From Protula sp. h YS-2021 (Eukaryota > Annelida > Polychaeta > Sabellida > Serpulidae): DNA of 64,000 nucleotides. The position numbers and the translations under genes were made by a program. Shown here in pieces: positions 1 through 11,422 of this stretch; the stretch's first letter is position 1; the number at the start of each line of letters is the position of its first letter. A model generated the notes under the pieces. It was not told where the DNA came from. It saw nothing but the letters and a program-made list of their open reading frames with translations, and ran no database searches. The stretch covers positions 50,275,188 to 50,339,187 of the forward strand of contig OX457031.1 in NCBI GenBank assembly GCA_949752745.1, written 5' to 3'.

Positions 1-919
1 TTATATCATTTTGTGCCTCTCTCTGTAAATAACATCATTTTCTATTAAATAAATTACTCAAAATGGTAACATTTCCGATCCTCGTCCTTATGCAATCCTG
101 TGCACATGATGCCGGTTTACATCTACTGTTGTTGTAACTTTGCGATTGTATTGTGAAGTAAGCATTTGTATTGGTCTATATTTGACAAGTGTTGTAGAGT
201 AAGCCTGTTTGTCGGTCTTTTAATGCAGATATTATTTCATCTGTTTGGCAGATATCCGAAAAATCTTCTTATTTTTTACAATTTCCTTGAAATAAATACC
301 CATTTTACTGTTGACAGTTGCGTGAAACTTTTAAAGAGTTGCCCAAAATGTCTGACATTTTAAAACATTTTGTTTGTTCAATAAATTATGGCTGTAGACA
401 ATATGTACATTTTTGGTGGATGTCGATCTTGATACAACTGAGATATGCTTCCTTTGATGATAGATTACCAAATTGCTTTGTTTATGTTTGCAGTGGAAAA
501 GATTTAACTGTTCAAAATAATTTGAAACTGACAGCTATATTTCAAAGGCTATGTACAAATAGCCTTTTGGATTAGAGTTTTGAACATTCACTGCTCAAAA
601 ATGGAGACATTTGGTTCACTATTGTTCTTTTCACACTAAAGCTAAGAGGTTCTTAGATTTCAAAGCAGAAATTATTTGTGGAAATAAAGTTAAGGTCAAT
701 TTTTTATAAAATTATCTTAAAAGTATCAACAAGTGAAGAAGCGTTGGGCAAGTTTTAACGAAGTAATGAAAATTATATTTAAAATATTTTACATGTAACA
801 AAACAATAAAACATTTTGAATTTGAATGAAGTGCTGTGGGAGTGTTGATGTAAATATATAAGAAAAGAACATAATGTTTTATTTGTTAACTGTTAAACCT
901 CCGATTTCAAGTTCTGGCA
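1..919. other. AT-rich sequence, no gene recognised
   Basis: AT-rich sequence with only short open frames that resemble no known protein. An AATAAA lies at 805-810 on the plus strand, so part of this could be the 3' UTR of a gene lying before the window. Nothing else supports that. Confidence 0.4.
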
Positions 920-2087
920 CAGGAAGTGACGTCATGTGGTGTTCCAGAACCGACAGGTGGTTTCTGGCCAAGTTTTTAGGATAGAGCGCGCGCGTGTTGG
1001 AATGACGTCATAATGACGTGATGATGATGACGTGATGACGTTATGATGACATCATACTTACGTCATACTGACGTCATGATGACGTCGTAATGACGTCATT
1101 ACCCTAAGCAGCATAACCCTAACCCTAGACCATAGAGTGCATTTTGAATGTGTATTATGAATGAGTACGGGATGAATGTGTATTATGAATGAGTACGTGA
1201 TGAATGTGGTATGAATGAGTGCATTATGAATGAGTACATTATTAATGTGTATGATGAATGTGTGTTATGAATGAGTGCGTGATGAATGTATGCGCTATAA
1301 GGTTATGTGATTTGGTTACATACCATGGACTGCGTTGCCCATACCTGGGCTTAAACCACCAACCCCTCATGGGTTCGGCCAGGAGTCTGACGCTCTACCA
1401 CTTGAGTTATCCCGGACTTAACCAGAATGCTCGTGCAAACATGCCGTATAAGGCTATAATGCACACATTCATATCTGTTCCAGAACTGTCATGACAGTTC
1501 TAGAACGCCCTATCGCGTCATTATGACGTCATTATAACCACCTCCAAGGACATACTATGTTACAGGCTATTTGCACATGCGGCTCTAAGCATAATGTATA
1601 TTTTAGTAATTCTGTAAAAAAGTAGATAACTTTCGTCATGTTCAACCGATTTGAATGAAAATTTTACCGTTTGATCCAGTTTTATTTCTAGTTTTGACAT
1701 AAAGTAGTCACAGGCTATTTGCACATCTGACTGTAAGCATAATGTATATTTTAGTAATTTTTGGAAAAAAGTAGATAACTTTCAGCATGTTAAACCGATT
1801 TGAATGAAAATTTTACCATTTGATCAAGCTTTATTTCCAGTTTTGACATAAAGGAGTCATAGGCTATTTGCACATGTGGCTATAAGCATAATGTACAGTA
1901 GTCACAGCTATTTGCACAGGTGAGAAGAGCACACCATTCAAACATGTGTTCGAATGGCAAGCCCCATTCCAAAGACGTGTTCGAATTATTTTTTGGAGCA
2001 TATTACGTCATGGTATTGCTTAGCAAGTTGTTTAACAATTGTTCATCCAATTGTTTAACAAGTTGTTCAACATGTTCACCACCCAGC
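920..2087. repeat. Fragment of foldback-like repeat related to 59342-63819
   Basis: This stretch has the same kinds of module as the left arm of the element at 59342-63819: a TGACGTCA-rich block (about 930-1100), a CATAGAGTGCATT/ATGAATGAGTAC block, a minus-strand tRNA-like module, a TATAATGCACACATTCAT block, three copies of a roughly 120-bp repeat (about 1560-1900), a GTTCGAATGGCAAGCCC block and the beginning of a TTCAACATG block. The CATAGAGTGCATT block is inverted compared with 59342-59740. The match stops at 2087, where a MITE-like repeat begins, and no opposite arm is seen. It is therefore a truncated relative rather than a full copy. Confidence 0.65.
1336..1416 (-). repeat. tRNA-like module in foldback fragment
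   Basis: The minus strand has a tRNA-like D arm with a good pol III A box (TAACTCAAGTGG) and a B-box-like GTTTAAGCCC. It resembles the modules at 59755-59830 and 62884-62975. It is part of the repeat and not a working tRNA gene, because the acceptor and anticodon stems do not pair well. Confidence 0.55.
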
Positions 2088-2645
2088 AAACATTAAAACG
2101 TCAGAATGATGTCGGGTCGACGTCGTGACCCGACGTTTCCGACGTCGGACTGACGTGCCGGTTTTGGTTGTATATGAAATGGAACCGACGTCGGATTTTC
2201 AACGTCAGAATGACGTCGGGTTCCGACCTAAATCCGACGTCGGAATTAAGTCGGTTTTAGGTTGTACATGAAATTGGAACCGACGTCGGATTCCAACCTG
2301 AAACTGACTAGAGTTATATAATTAATAGATAATTAATCATTCAACTGCTGTTGTGAAATACACACGAAAGCATTTTCCATGTAAATTTTTACAATCTAGG
2401 AAGAAAAATACCGACGCGCCATCAAAATTCTAAAATTTTCATGTAAAAACTACGTCTTTTTCTTCCTCTTTTTTCAAAATGACTTCCATTTCCGGTGAGC
2501 GATAATAACGTTCATCGCTTTTTGGTCGTTTTTGCAACGTCGGAATGACGTCAGAAAACCGACGTCACCTCGACGTCGGAATAAAGTCGGGTTTTGGGGT
2601 AATAGGTCAGAATATGTTTGTGAAGTCGTCGCGACCAAAATCCAA
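2088..2645. repeat. MITE-like repeat rich in CGACGTCGG
   Basis: Begins CCCAGCAAACA after the TTCAACATG block. It holds many palindromic CGACGTCGG and ACGTCGG words and the segment TTCCATTTCCGGTGAGCGAT, also found near 6546 and, slightly changed, near 34460. I see no coding capacity. The 3' boundary is approximate. The transposon superfamily is not recognised. Confidence 0.55.
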
Positions 2646-3317
2646 CCTTTTTTCAAACAAAAAAAGACGTTGCATGTTTGCAGGGAATGCTTTTGTATAG
2701 AATTATCGGATTTTAAAGTGTTGTAAGAATAACACAAAGAAAAGTAGAGTAATAATCCTAGATGTCTTCATATCTTATTGTAAAGAAGACGGTCGGCCAT
2801 TGGGTTCAGGATTTCCTTATACCTGAACCCGAAGATCACTATGGTGTTACATGGTGCTTTCACTACAGAGATTTACCTGCAGTCAGTTCTGGGTTCTCGA
2901 ATTTCAGTTTGAAATAGTACCCATCCCTCCTCCTTTTTATGGGAAACGCTGAGTACTGAATATAAATGACCTCCCTTTTTAACGAAAATGGCGGACCGCG
3001 TCTGGCCTAAAAATTACCAACCCTTCTTCGCGATTTTTTTGACAGGCATGGCAACAGATATGACACAAAATGCTCGGGGAGGGGGGGGGGGGGTGGGAGG
3101 GGGAAGGTGAGATGGGGAGTAGTCTGCACAAGACCTGGAGGCTAAAAAAAATAAATCCAATATATATATATATAGGGTGACCAGGCCTTATATATAACAC
3201 TTAGGCAGACCATTTGGAAAAAATAATACATGTATTTTAGCTTGTTATCAAGTGGCAACACACAAATTTAATTTTAAAACAAAATATATTATATGCTATA
3301 GTATGCTATCGAATCAT

Positions 3318-3368
<51 letters not shown>

Positions 3369-4383
3369 TTTACTGTGCAGTTTCATAACATTTAAGCACG
3401 CTAAGAATAAAGGAGACCTACTTTTGGTCTCCCTAAATTTTTGATTTCCCTGATACTGTTGTTTTAGCAAAAATGGTCCCCGTATTGCTGGAATTACATT
3501 TATATTACATATCATTTTTCGTTGTAGAATGAACGTGTATACTCTTCAAAAGAAGGTGTGCGTCTTAATGTTGTTTTCAAACTATTTTAGGAATGTTAGA
3601 ATTATATTACGCTTAGAGTTATTTCAATAAAGCCCTCAGAAGATTAGAATCTCAAAGCCGCTGTAAAAATAGGTCATAGATAATTTTGCAAAGAGAAATC
3701 TGTTGTGAGTTAAATTCTTCCGCAGAACCATGAAATTGAAAAGTAATCATTAATTTTTATTTATCTATTTTTTGTAACTGTGGCTACAGCTTTGAATACC
3801 AAACCATATAAAATCAATAGTTTGCAGGATTCTAGTTCTGTGCCTTTCTTGACGCTCCACCCTACTTGACATCTTCGTATTGGTCACCTCCTCCAAAAGG
3901 GACCGAGAGGGTACCCCCCCCCCCCCCAAAAAAAAAGGGATCCCGGCATGTGATGCTATGACAGAGTAGACAAGTAGAGCTGGCTTGCGCCCACGTGCAA
4001 ATTGGTTACCATACATGTCCATGGCTTTTAAAATGTGCAGTGCAGTTCCGACAGTACTCCCCTTTCCCCACCTCCTTCGCCGGAGTAGCGAAGGGAACTT
4101 ACCCCCTTTATTTACGAAATTGGCACGATAGACTACGTTTTAATTACCCCCTTTCTCCCCGTTTTTTCGACACACACAGCACCATATATAATACGAAGTG
4201 GCCCCCTCCTTCCGGGGTTGGGGAGGGGAGTTGGGGCGAGAATCCGCAAATCTCACATGATTACTGACATACGGTCTCACAGGACAAAGAGAACGTTATT
4301 GTCAGTCCTAACTACACTCGTTGTGTTACTATCGTAACTGAGGACGTAATTATTGTAGAATGACATGAATGAGTGCGCTATGT
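2646..4383. other. Intergenic, low-complexity tracts
   Basis: No gene recognised. It contains a poly-G run (about 3077-3093), a short TA repeat (about 3161-3174), a poly-T run (about 3320-3367) and a C-run/A-run junction (about 3915-3938). The words GGACCGCGTCTGGCCT at about 2993-3008 recur in reverse complement near 18568, which suggests remnants of a dispersed repeat. Confidence 0.4.
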
Positions 4384-5823
4384 GCCTGACCTCCAGCTCT
4401 CAGTGTACTTTGTGACTGACTGGCCAGCTCTCAGTGCGCTTTGTGACTGAGTGACCAGTACCCGGCGCACTTTGTGGCTTACTGGCCAGCTCTCGGTGCA
4501 CTTTGTGGTTGACTGGCCAGCTCTCGGTGCACTTTGTGGTTGACCGGCCAGCTCTCAGTGCGCTTTGTGACTGAGTGACCAGCACCCGGCGCACTTTGTG
4601 GCTTACTGCCCAGCTCTCGGTGCACTTTGTGGTTGACTGGCCAGCTCTCGGTGCACTTTGTGGTTGACCGGCCAGCTCTCAGTGCGCTTTGTGGCTTACT
4701 GGCCAGCTCTCGGTGCACTTTGTGGTTGACTGGCCAGCTCTCAGTGCACTTTGTGGCTTACTGGCCAGCTCTCGGTGCACTTTGTGGTTGACTGGCCAGC
4801 TCTCAGTGCACTTTGTGGCTTACTGGCCAGCTCCCGGTGCACTTTGTGGTTGACCGGCCAGCTCTCATTGCGCTTTGTGACTGAGTGACCAGCACCCGGC
4901 GCACTTTGTGGCTTACTGGCCAGCTCTCGGTGCACTTTGTGGTTGACTGGCCAGCTCTCAGTGCGCTTTGTGACTGAGTGACCAGCACCCGGCGCACTTT
5001 GTGGCTTACTGGCCAGCTCTCGGTGCACTTTGTGGTTGACTGGCCAGCTCTCAGTGCGCTTTGTGACTGAGTGACCAGCACCCGGCGCACTTTGTAGCTT
5101 ACTGGCCAGCTCTCGGTGCACTTTGTGGTTGACTGGCCAGCTCTCAGTGCACTTTGTGGCTTACTGGCCAGCTCTCGGTGCACTTTGTGCCTTACTGGCC
5201 AGCTCTCAGTGCACTTTGTGGCTTACTGGCCAGCTCTCGGTGCACTTTGTGGTTGACCGGCCAGCTCTCGGTGCACTTTGTGGTGTACTGGCCAGCTCTC
5301 GGTGCACTTTGTGGTTGACCGGCCAGCTCTCAGTGCACTTTGTGGCTTACTGGCCAGCTCTCAGTGCACTTTGTGGCTTACTGGCCAGCTCTCGGTGCAC
5401 TTTGTGGTTGACCGGCCAGCTCTCGGTGCACTTTGTGGTTGACTGGCCAGCTTTCAGTGCACTTTGTTGCTTACTGGCTAGCTCTCGGTGCACTTTGTGG
5501 TTGACTGGCCAGCTCTCGGTGCACTTTGTGGCTTACTGACCAGCTCTCGGTGCACTTTGTGGTTGACTGGCCAGCTCTCGGTGCACTTTGTGTTTGACCG
5601 GCCAGCTCTCGGTGCACTTTGTGGTTGACTGGCCAACTCTCAGTGCACTTTGTGGCTTACTGGCCAGCTCTCGGAGCACTTTGTGGTTGACTGGCCAGCT
5701 CTCAGTGCACTTTGTGGTTGACTGGCCAGCTCTCGGTGCATTTTGTGGTTGACTGGCCAGGTCTCAGTGGACTTTGTGACTGAGTGACCAGCTCTCGGTG
5801 CACTTTGTGGTTTACTTGCCAGC
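4384..5823. repeat. 31-bp minisatellite array, about 46 units
   Basis: Tandem units of 31 bp built around GGCCAGCTCTCGGTGCACTT. In part of the array (about 4880-5075) a diverged unit containing GAGTGACCAGCACCCGG recurs every 93 bp, giving a three-unit higher-order repeat. Long open frames on both strands arise because 31-bp units cycle through all frames and lack stops. They are not genes. Confidence 0.9.
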
Positions 5824-6124
5824 TTTCAGATTCCTTTGCTGTTTTGTAAATCGTGTTTCGTTATTTAGTAATTACAATTATTTTATAGTTATTATTTGTG
5901 TTAGTTTAAAAGTATTTTAATTAAAGATAACAGTGTGTCATAAATAAAAAGAACAAAAATGAAATATTTCCACGTTTTGGCAACTTTGAAATTCAAATAT
6001 TTTGAAACCTTTATGAAAGCATAAAGTCAGTAATTTAACGTTCTCTTTAAACCAAAGGAAGTTCAAGGAAGGTAGTTCCATTAAGTATTACTTGTATTAT
6101 TCTGTTTTGTGTTCTTGAATTACC
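5824..6124. other. AT-rich spacer
   Basis: AT-rich sequence between the minisatellite and the next MITE-like repeat. I see nothing functional in it. Confidence 0.4.
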
Positions 6125-6850
6125 CAGTACACGTTGTGTTGTTGGTCAACTTTAGACAGATGTTATACCAGACATTGGATCATATTTCGGTTGATTATAT
6201 AAATCGAAGCAAAGTCTAGCTGCTGACGTTGACTAGACTTCTATTGTCCAACGTCTAATAAATGTAGCGGAAAATATCGAAATTCAAGTCAAAGACGTTG
6301 TAAAGATGTCGGGAAAATATTATTCTGTAATAGCCATCCAGACAGTAATATTGCCATGGCGTCTGTGTCACCCCCATGCAACAGTACCCCATCCATGGTT
6401 GGTATGGCAACACAAGCAAAGTATAAAGTCAATTTTCATGAATATGTTTCTAAAATATGTCGGAATAAACGTCCGTGCTCCTGAAATTCCTACATTTTGC
6501 AGTCTCATTGTTTTTGTTTATTTTCCAAGTGGCCTGTCATGGCTTCCATTTCCGGTGAGCGATAACCTCATGAGATTATTGTTTGGATGTGACCCTGACT
6601 TCTCAAAACGCCGATTATTCGAAGTCTATATGACGTCTATTTTCTGACGTCTCTTCAACGTTGTATCAAAGATGTTGATTACATATCCGAGAAAGTTGAG
6701 TTTTTGTTGCGACCAAAAGCCAACGTCTAAACTACCTTGCTTATCAGATGTGTATTCAACGCGTAGTAGGCGATGATCTATGATAGCGACCAATAACAAC
6801 CAGATTCAATGTTGAAGTTTAGTCGAGTCGACGTCGCAACTTCAGATCGA
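6125..6850. repeat. MITE-like repeat, same family as 2088-2645
   Basis: Begins CCCAGTACACG and ends near CGACGTCGCAACTTCAGATCGA. It shares TTCCATTTCCGGTGAGCGAT with the 2088 copy and GCGACCAAAAGCCAACG-type words with it as well. It is more diverged: many of the CGACGTCGG words are decayed to ACGTC or GACGT. No coding capacity seen. Boundaries are approximate. Confidence 0.5.
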
Positions 6851-6879
6851 CGGAATGTTTACTGAGAGTTCCTTCTCTC

Positions 6880-6985
6880 CTTCTCTCTCCCCCTCCTGCC
6901 TGCCTACCTGCCTGCCTGCCTCCCTCCCTGACTCGATCCCTCCCTCCCTCCCTCCCGCCCTCCCACCCTCCCTCCCTGTCACTAT
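6880..6985. repeat. CCCT/CCTG low-complexity tract
   Basis: Runs of CCTGC and CCTCC on the plus strand. The open frames across it are composition artefacts. Confidence 0.8.
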
Positions 6986-7540
6986 ATTTTCTCTTGTTTA
7001 CTTGGAACCACACAGCAGCTGTATCTCAGAAGTACCACATACTTTTCCTAGGTGACCGTCATACTTGAAGCTTTTGTCTTGTCACAGGCACCCCAGCATA
7101 ACCGCACGAGTCACGTGCTGACTCAAGTACCGACACGTGACTAACGCGTGTCGTCATAGAAACGTTAACAACGCTTAATATTTCGCGATAGCTTTAGTCA
7201 AACAACCCCTGCAATTGCTCTTATGATATTCACAATGATACATGGGATTAATCGATAAACTCTGTCCTCAATGAAGATAACAGAACTTATCAGCCTTGTG
7301 GTAAATTGTAAAGACTTTTCTGAAAATCCAGATGATATCGGAGTTGCAAAAAATAATGGCATGGAATGTAAGAATTAGAAGCAGTCTATATCGCTTTATA
7401 CGTCCGTTCTGTGTCTGTCATGTCTTTGCACACCCAGATGAATACAAAACAGGAACACAGAAACACGGATCCGGATTTACGTAAAATTATGAAAAAATCA
7501 CCACTGGTAATAAAAATACGATTACCAGTACTTCTATTGC
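6986..7540. other. Intergenic, nothing recognised
   Basis: Ordinary mixed-composition sequence. It holds short open frames without recognisable similarity. Confidence 0.4.
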
Positions 7541-7697
<157 letters not shown>

Positions 7698-7979
7698 TTT
7701 AGTATTGGTATTAGTAGAAGTAGAAGTAGAAATAGCAGTAGTTGTAGCAGTACCGGTAGTAACATTGTCACTGCTATAATGTTTGTATTTTCTTCATCAT
7801 TTTAATTACTACTGCTTCTTCTTCCGCTACCTGTTGCCACTACTTCTACTACTTCTGCCAGTATCACTGCCATTGCCAGTTCTGTGATCTGTTGTTAGAA
7901 GCTAAGCCATTTCGCTACGATCTAGTTGAAAGGGGTATAATTGCAGTTCCACAACGCTTACAACTCATCTCATGTGATC

Positions 7980-8324
7980 GGTAAACGGTTATCTGCACCC
8001 CCCCGGTCAACTGCCCTCCCCCAGTCAACTGCCCCCCCCCCCTTTTTTTTGCAGGGGGACTGATCCGTAAACTAATTGCAATTCTAATTGCAATTAGTTT
8101 CCTATTAGTGAATTGCAATTTACCGAGGTGCAATACATTCAATAAAATAAATATAATTTTATTTATTGTGTCTTTGTAAGCCAAGAACCCAAGAAAAAAT
8201 AGTATATGGAGGGGGCAAGCGACCACCCGTCCACTTTGAAGGGGGGGGGGCAGTCGACCGGGTTGCAAAAAAGGGGGGGCAGATGACAGGGGGCAGTTGA
8301 CCGGGGGGCAGATGACCGGGATTC
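7980..8324. mobile_element. C-rich TIR element with 9-bp target duplication
   Basis: The ends form an imperfect inverted repeat: CGGTTATCTGC followed by a C-run on the left, and the reverse complement of CGGTCATCTGC after a G-run on the right. Subterminal words such as GGTCAACTGCCC recur in both arms. The element is flanked by the direct repeat CATGTGATC at 7971-7979 and 8325-8333, consistent with a 9-bp target-site duplication. No transposase is encoded, so it is non-autonomous. The superfamily is not recognised. Confidence 0.65.
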
Positions 8325-8404
8325 CATGTGATCCATTGATAAAAGCTATTGTACATAAAAAATCCTCTATAATCTAGTTAAAAGGTTTTTAAATGCAAGT
8401 TATT

Positions 8405-8652
8405 GCATATGTTCCATAATTCCAACAATTCGTAACAGCTTGCCATCCAAATCTGTGGCGATTTTTTGAATGTGCTCCGAAAGGAGCAGGATCTAAACAA
8501 CGTGGTCGTTAACCAGATCCTGGGTGGGCACCTCCCGGAGCCGCAGCGCCACCAAAGCTCGCAATGCACGAATTAGGAACATTGTTGGCGACTTCGCAAA
8601 CCGCAACATACTTGACAACCTTCGTGGAATACCGCACAATATTCAGTTTTGA
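8405..8652 (+). pseudogene. Fragment of MULE-type transposase C-terminus
   Basis: Three frames joined in order encode a recognisable C-terminal part of a Mutator-like (MULE domain, often FLYWCH-linked) transposase. The first is an HNS..QQFVTACHPNLWRF-like stretch (about 8417-8467). The next is LRKEQDLNNVVVNQILGGHLPEPQRH (read in two parts, about 8468-8550). The last is ARIRNIVGDFANRNILDNLRGIPHNI ending at the stop 8650-8652. At least two frameshifts and the absence of the catalytic N-terminal part show that it is dead. I recognised the family from this typical C-terminal pattern of HPN.W.F, the K/R-E-Q helix and LRGI.HNI; no database search was run. Confidence 0.65.
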
Positions 8653-10349
8653 AAGATGTGAACTATGAACTTGCAGGTTTGACTGTGAATGAGACGCAGA
8701 CTCGATATATCGATGTAAAGATTAAACATAGTGTTGGAGAGAAATAAAACATGTCGCTGTAAATAAAATTTGTCGCTGTCCTTTTTCTTTTCATTTTATT
8801 GTCACGTTGAAAATTGGAAATATTCTGGTTGGGGGAGGGGGTATGGTCCTGGGGAGTATTGTCGGGGGTATCATGTGGGGGTATTTTCCCGCGGGGGGGG
8901 GGGGGGTATGGTCCGGAACCCATTGCCAGTACCGCTACTGCTGCTGAAGTTCTACTTTTCAACCAGCCCTTCTTTGATTCCTGGAAATTGAGAAATGGTG
9001 CGACCAGTGGGAGTGACCTTAAATGCTTGGATTTCAGGAAGCGGAAGCTTGGTAAGAGAGTCATATTTTTTAATTCTACATGATTTAAGAATATTCGTTT
9101 CTTTATTTATTTTCCTCTATGTAATCCTGTGAGTTTCCTCTACTGAGCATGCGCACTTGAAACCGTGAGCTGGTTAACAGTGCATTAAAATTTTTATGGC
9201 CCAGTTTTAAAAATATATGCATATGAAATAAAAAGTAATATAATAAATAAATGTGAAAAATTGCCCATCCCTTTTTTTTTGTTTTTTGTTTTTTTTTTTT
9301 TTTTTGCTTAAGATTTGTAGTTATCTCTTCTTGTTTAATGCACTCTTAACTACTTGTCGTGATATTTATTTAGGAGATGATAAGCTTTATATGATTGACA
9401 TATTAATGTTAGAATAACAGTCATTGGTGATAACATAGCCTCTGAAGTACACCCGGTGAGCGCGTGCCAGTGACACCCTGATGTATTGTCACTAAATATA
9501 TTCTTTGCAATGAAATTTAAATTGTGAAGTGTTTCAATAAAAAGCCTCTTAACTGAACAGAATGACGACTGAGTAAATAAAACAACTACACGCCAAGAGC
9601 TAATTATAGCCTCGAATGGCATGGCATTTGTTGACATTCTACAAAAATTTAATGGATGTTAAAAAGGCGATTGAGTGGCGGTGAAAGCTACCGTTGGCAC
9701 AGTGGAGTATATATGTAAATGGCTTGACGCGTGCAGCGTGAATATGACTCGTGTCAACCGCCGTGTTTCCACGGTCAATGCGTGTGACATTTCACTGGCA
9801 AGTTGAGCTGTCATTTTAAATTATTTTTGTATTATATTGCATAAAATATGTCAGAACATTTACTCAAAAAAAAAAAAAAAAAAAAAAACAGAAAAAAGTC
9901 GCTTAATTCCTTATTGGGAGAGGAAAAATATCCTTGTTTCTCTTCCACAGCCGAGTCACTGAAATCGAAAATATAAAAAAGAATTGACCAAGCCTGGTCT
10001 AAAAACAAACTGGGAATAAAAAGAGGAAAAAGAAATCGACCGACTGGCCAGATGTGTAAAATTTTAACGTAACAAGTACTGAAAATGATCTGTTGGATGC
10101 CGAATTTATGTTAAATTAATATATGCAAAAGAATTCTTCAAATTGCTTAAAAAAAATAAAATAAAAAACATCGAAAAACGTCATCTAAACGTATTATTAG
10201 TCATTAAACAATACTTTGCGTAAGAAGAATTTTAGCAAATGTAGGGTCACTGAACATTCAAAAATAAAAAAGCTCGGCTATAGCCGGGTCTGTATTTTTT
10301 TTAGAAAAATGTCTCCTGCCAAGCCATTAAAATACAGTTAACGATTATT
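8653..10349. other. Intergenic, homopolymer tracts
   Basis: No gene recognised. It contains a G-run (about 8895-8907), a T-rich run (about 9270-9305) and a poly-A run (about 9868-9888). The first part may be the 3' flank of the dead MULE element. Confidence 0.4.
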
Positions 10350-10541
10350 TTTACTTCGCAAAAGCTTTGAATTCGCTTATCTCCACTTTTAATGGGTTCC
10401 CTTCCAGTAATATTTACCACGCAAAATAAAAAAGAACTTTTTGAGGTACTGTTCAAGATACTCTAACCCTTCCATCCATCATTTGGCCAATCAGAATGCC
10501 CGAGACGTCGTCTGCTAGTCTCGTATAAACGACATTCCGTT
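10350..10541 (+). repeat. Left inverted terminal repeat, DIRS copy 1
   Basis: From CCACTTTTAATGGG (about 10383) to CGACATTCC (about 10541) it is inverted in 18113-18270. The outermost 30-odd bases are specific to the left end and are matched only in the ICR. Confidence 0.85.
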
Positions 10542-10615
10542 TTTGCGTGGCGTCTGTACAACACGCCATTCTGTGTGCTGCCGGTTTTTTTTTGCAGCAA
10601 GGGAACTGGTTTAAG

Positions 10616-11420
10616 GTGCGAATTGCTTCATTTTTAACTTAATTCACTGCCTAATGGATTATTTTATCTATTATTGTGCGTTGGGATAAATTTATGGAGC
10701 CGAAGTGTGTTAATTCGACATCTTACTCTTCGGTCTGATTAGGTTGAGTTTGCACGATCACGGAGACACTTTCCTAGTCCCGAGAAGTGCGCCTCTTTCT
10801 CCACTTTCTTTCAGATCGAGGAACCTACCAGTTCCACCTCAGTTCGTCTAGGAGTAGGATCTTTTCAGGCTGCTGGACCTGATCAGACTCCAAGCTTTAC
10901 CAGCCAGCTGTGTCATCGCGGAAATGGCCAGTTTTTGCTTAAGCTTTACTCCATGGGTCGCTTCTCAGTCTTCGTAGAGCAGGTTCTGCAAGTCTGACAG
11001 CGTTCTCCGATGAAAAGAGACGTTTTCTGTGACGTCTGAGGGTCATTTTCTTTGCCAGGACCGTTTTCCCATTGTGGTCATACGGTCACGGGTGCGAGAA
11101 GACCATTCTGGTCCAACGGGATTCACAAACCCGTTACGGTCCGATGGTCCCAGGTGCATCTGAGGCATGAGAGATCCATATCCGACACGGGTAGTGCCAT
11201 TACGGTCCAGCCCGTTACGGCCCGGGAACGCTACCGTTCCGGGAAGCATCTCTTTTCGTCTTTTCCTTAGACCCAGCGAGTTATTACGGTGTTTAAGCAA
11301 TTGTAAACACAGCTTGGAGGGTTAAAGCTTGCAGTTGAAGCAAAGCACTGAGAAATGTAGTATTGTGCGTTGTTTTATACTACATATTCTCACCGTTGTT
11401 TTTCTCTGCTTGCATTTCAG
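10616..11420 (+). other. Predicted 5'UTR intron, DIRS copy 1
   Basis: Donor candidate AAG|GTGCGA at 10616, conserved in copy 2 at 24265. Acceptor is a pyrimidine-rich tract ending TTTCAG at 11415-11420, two bases before the Gag ATG, also conserved in copy 2. The acceptor is convincing; the donor is weak (GTGCGA). Confidence 0.4.
11050..11245 (+). other. Hairpin-word leader, DIRS copy 1
   Basis: Dense short inverted words built from ACGGTCC, CCCGTTACGG and GGAACG, including a hairpin GGAACG-CTAC-CGTTCC with CCCGG arms near 11223-11242. Similar words (GGTCCTTCGGACC, CGGTCC) recur in the 3' untranslated part near 16920-17260. Function unknown. Confidence 0.5.
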
Positions 11421-11422
11421 AT

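Noticed and set aside
1110..1130. CCCTAACCCTA as a telomere-like repeat
   Set aside because: Only two units, and the same word is part of the foldback arm near 62960.
4400..5539. Several open frames of 60-140 codons with repeats such as SWPVNHKVHREL
   Set aside because: They follow the 31-bp minisatellite in all frames and both strands; no start context or independent conservation supports translation.
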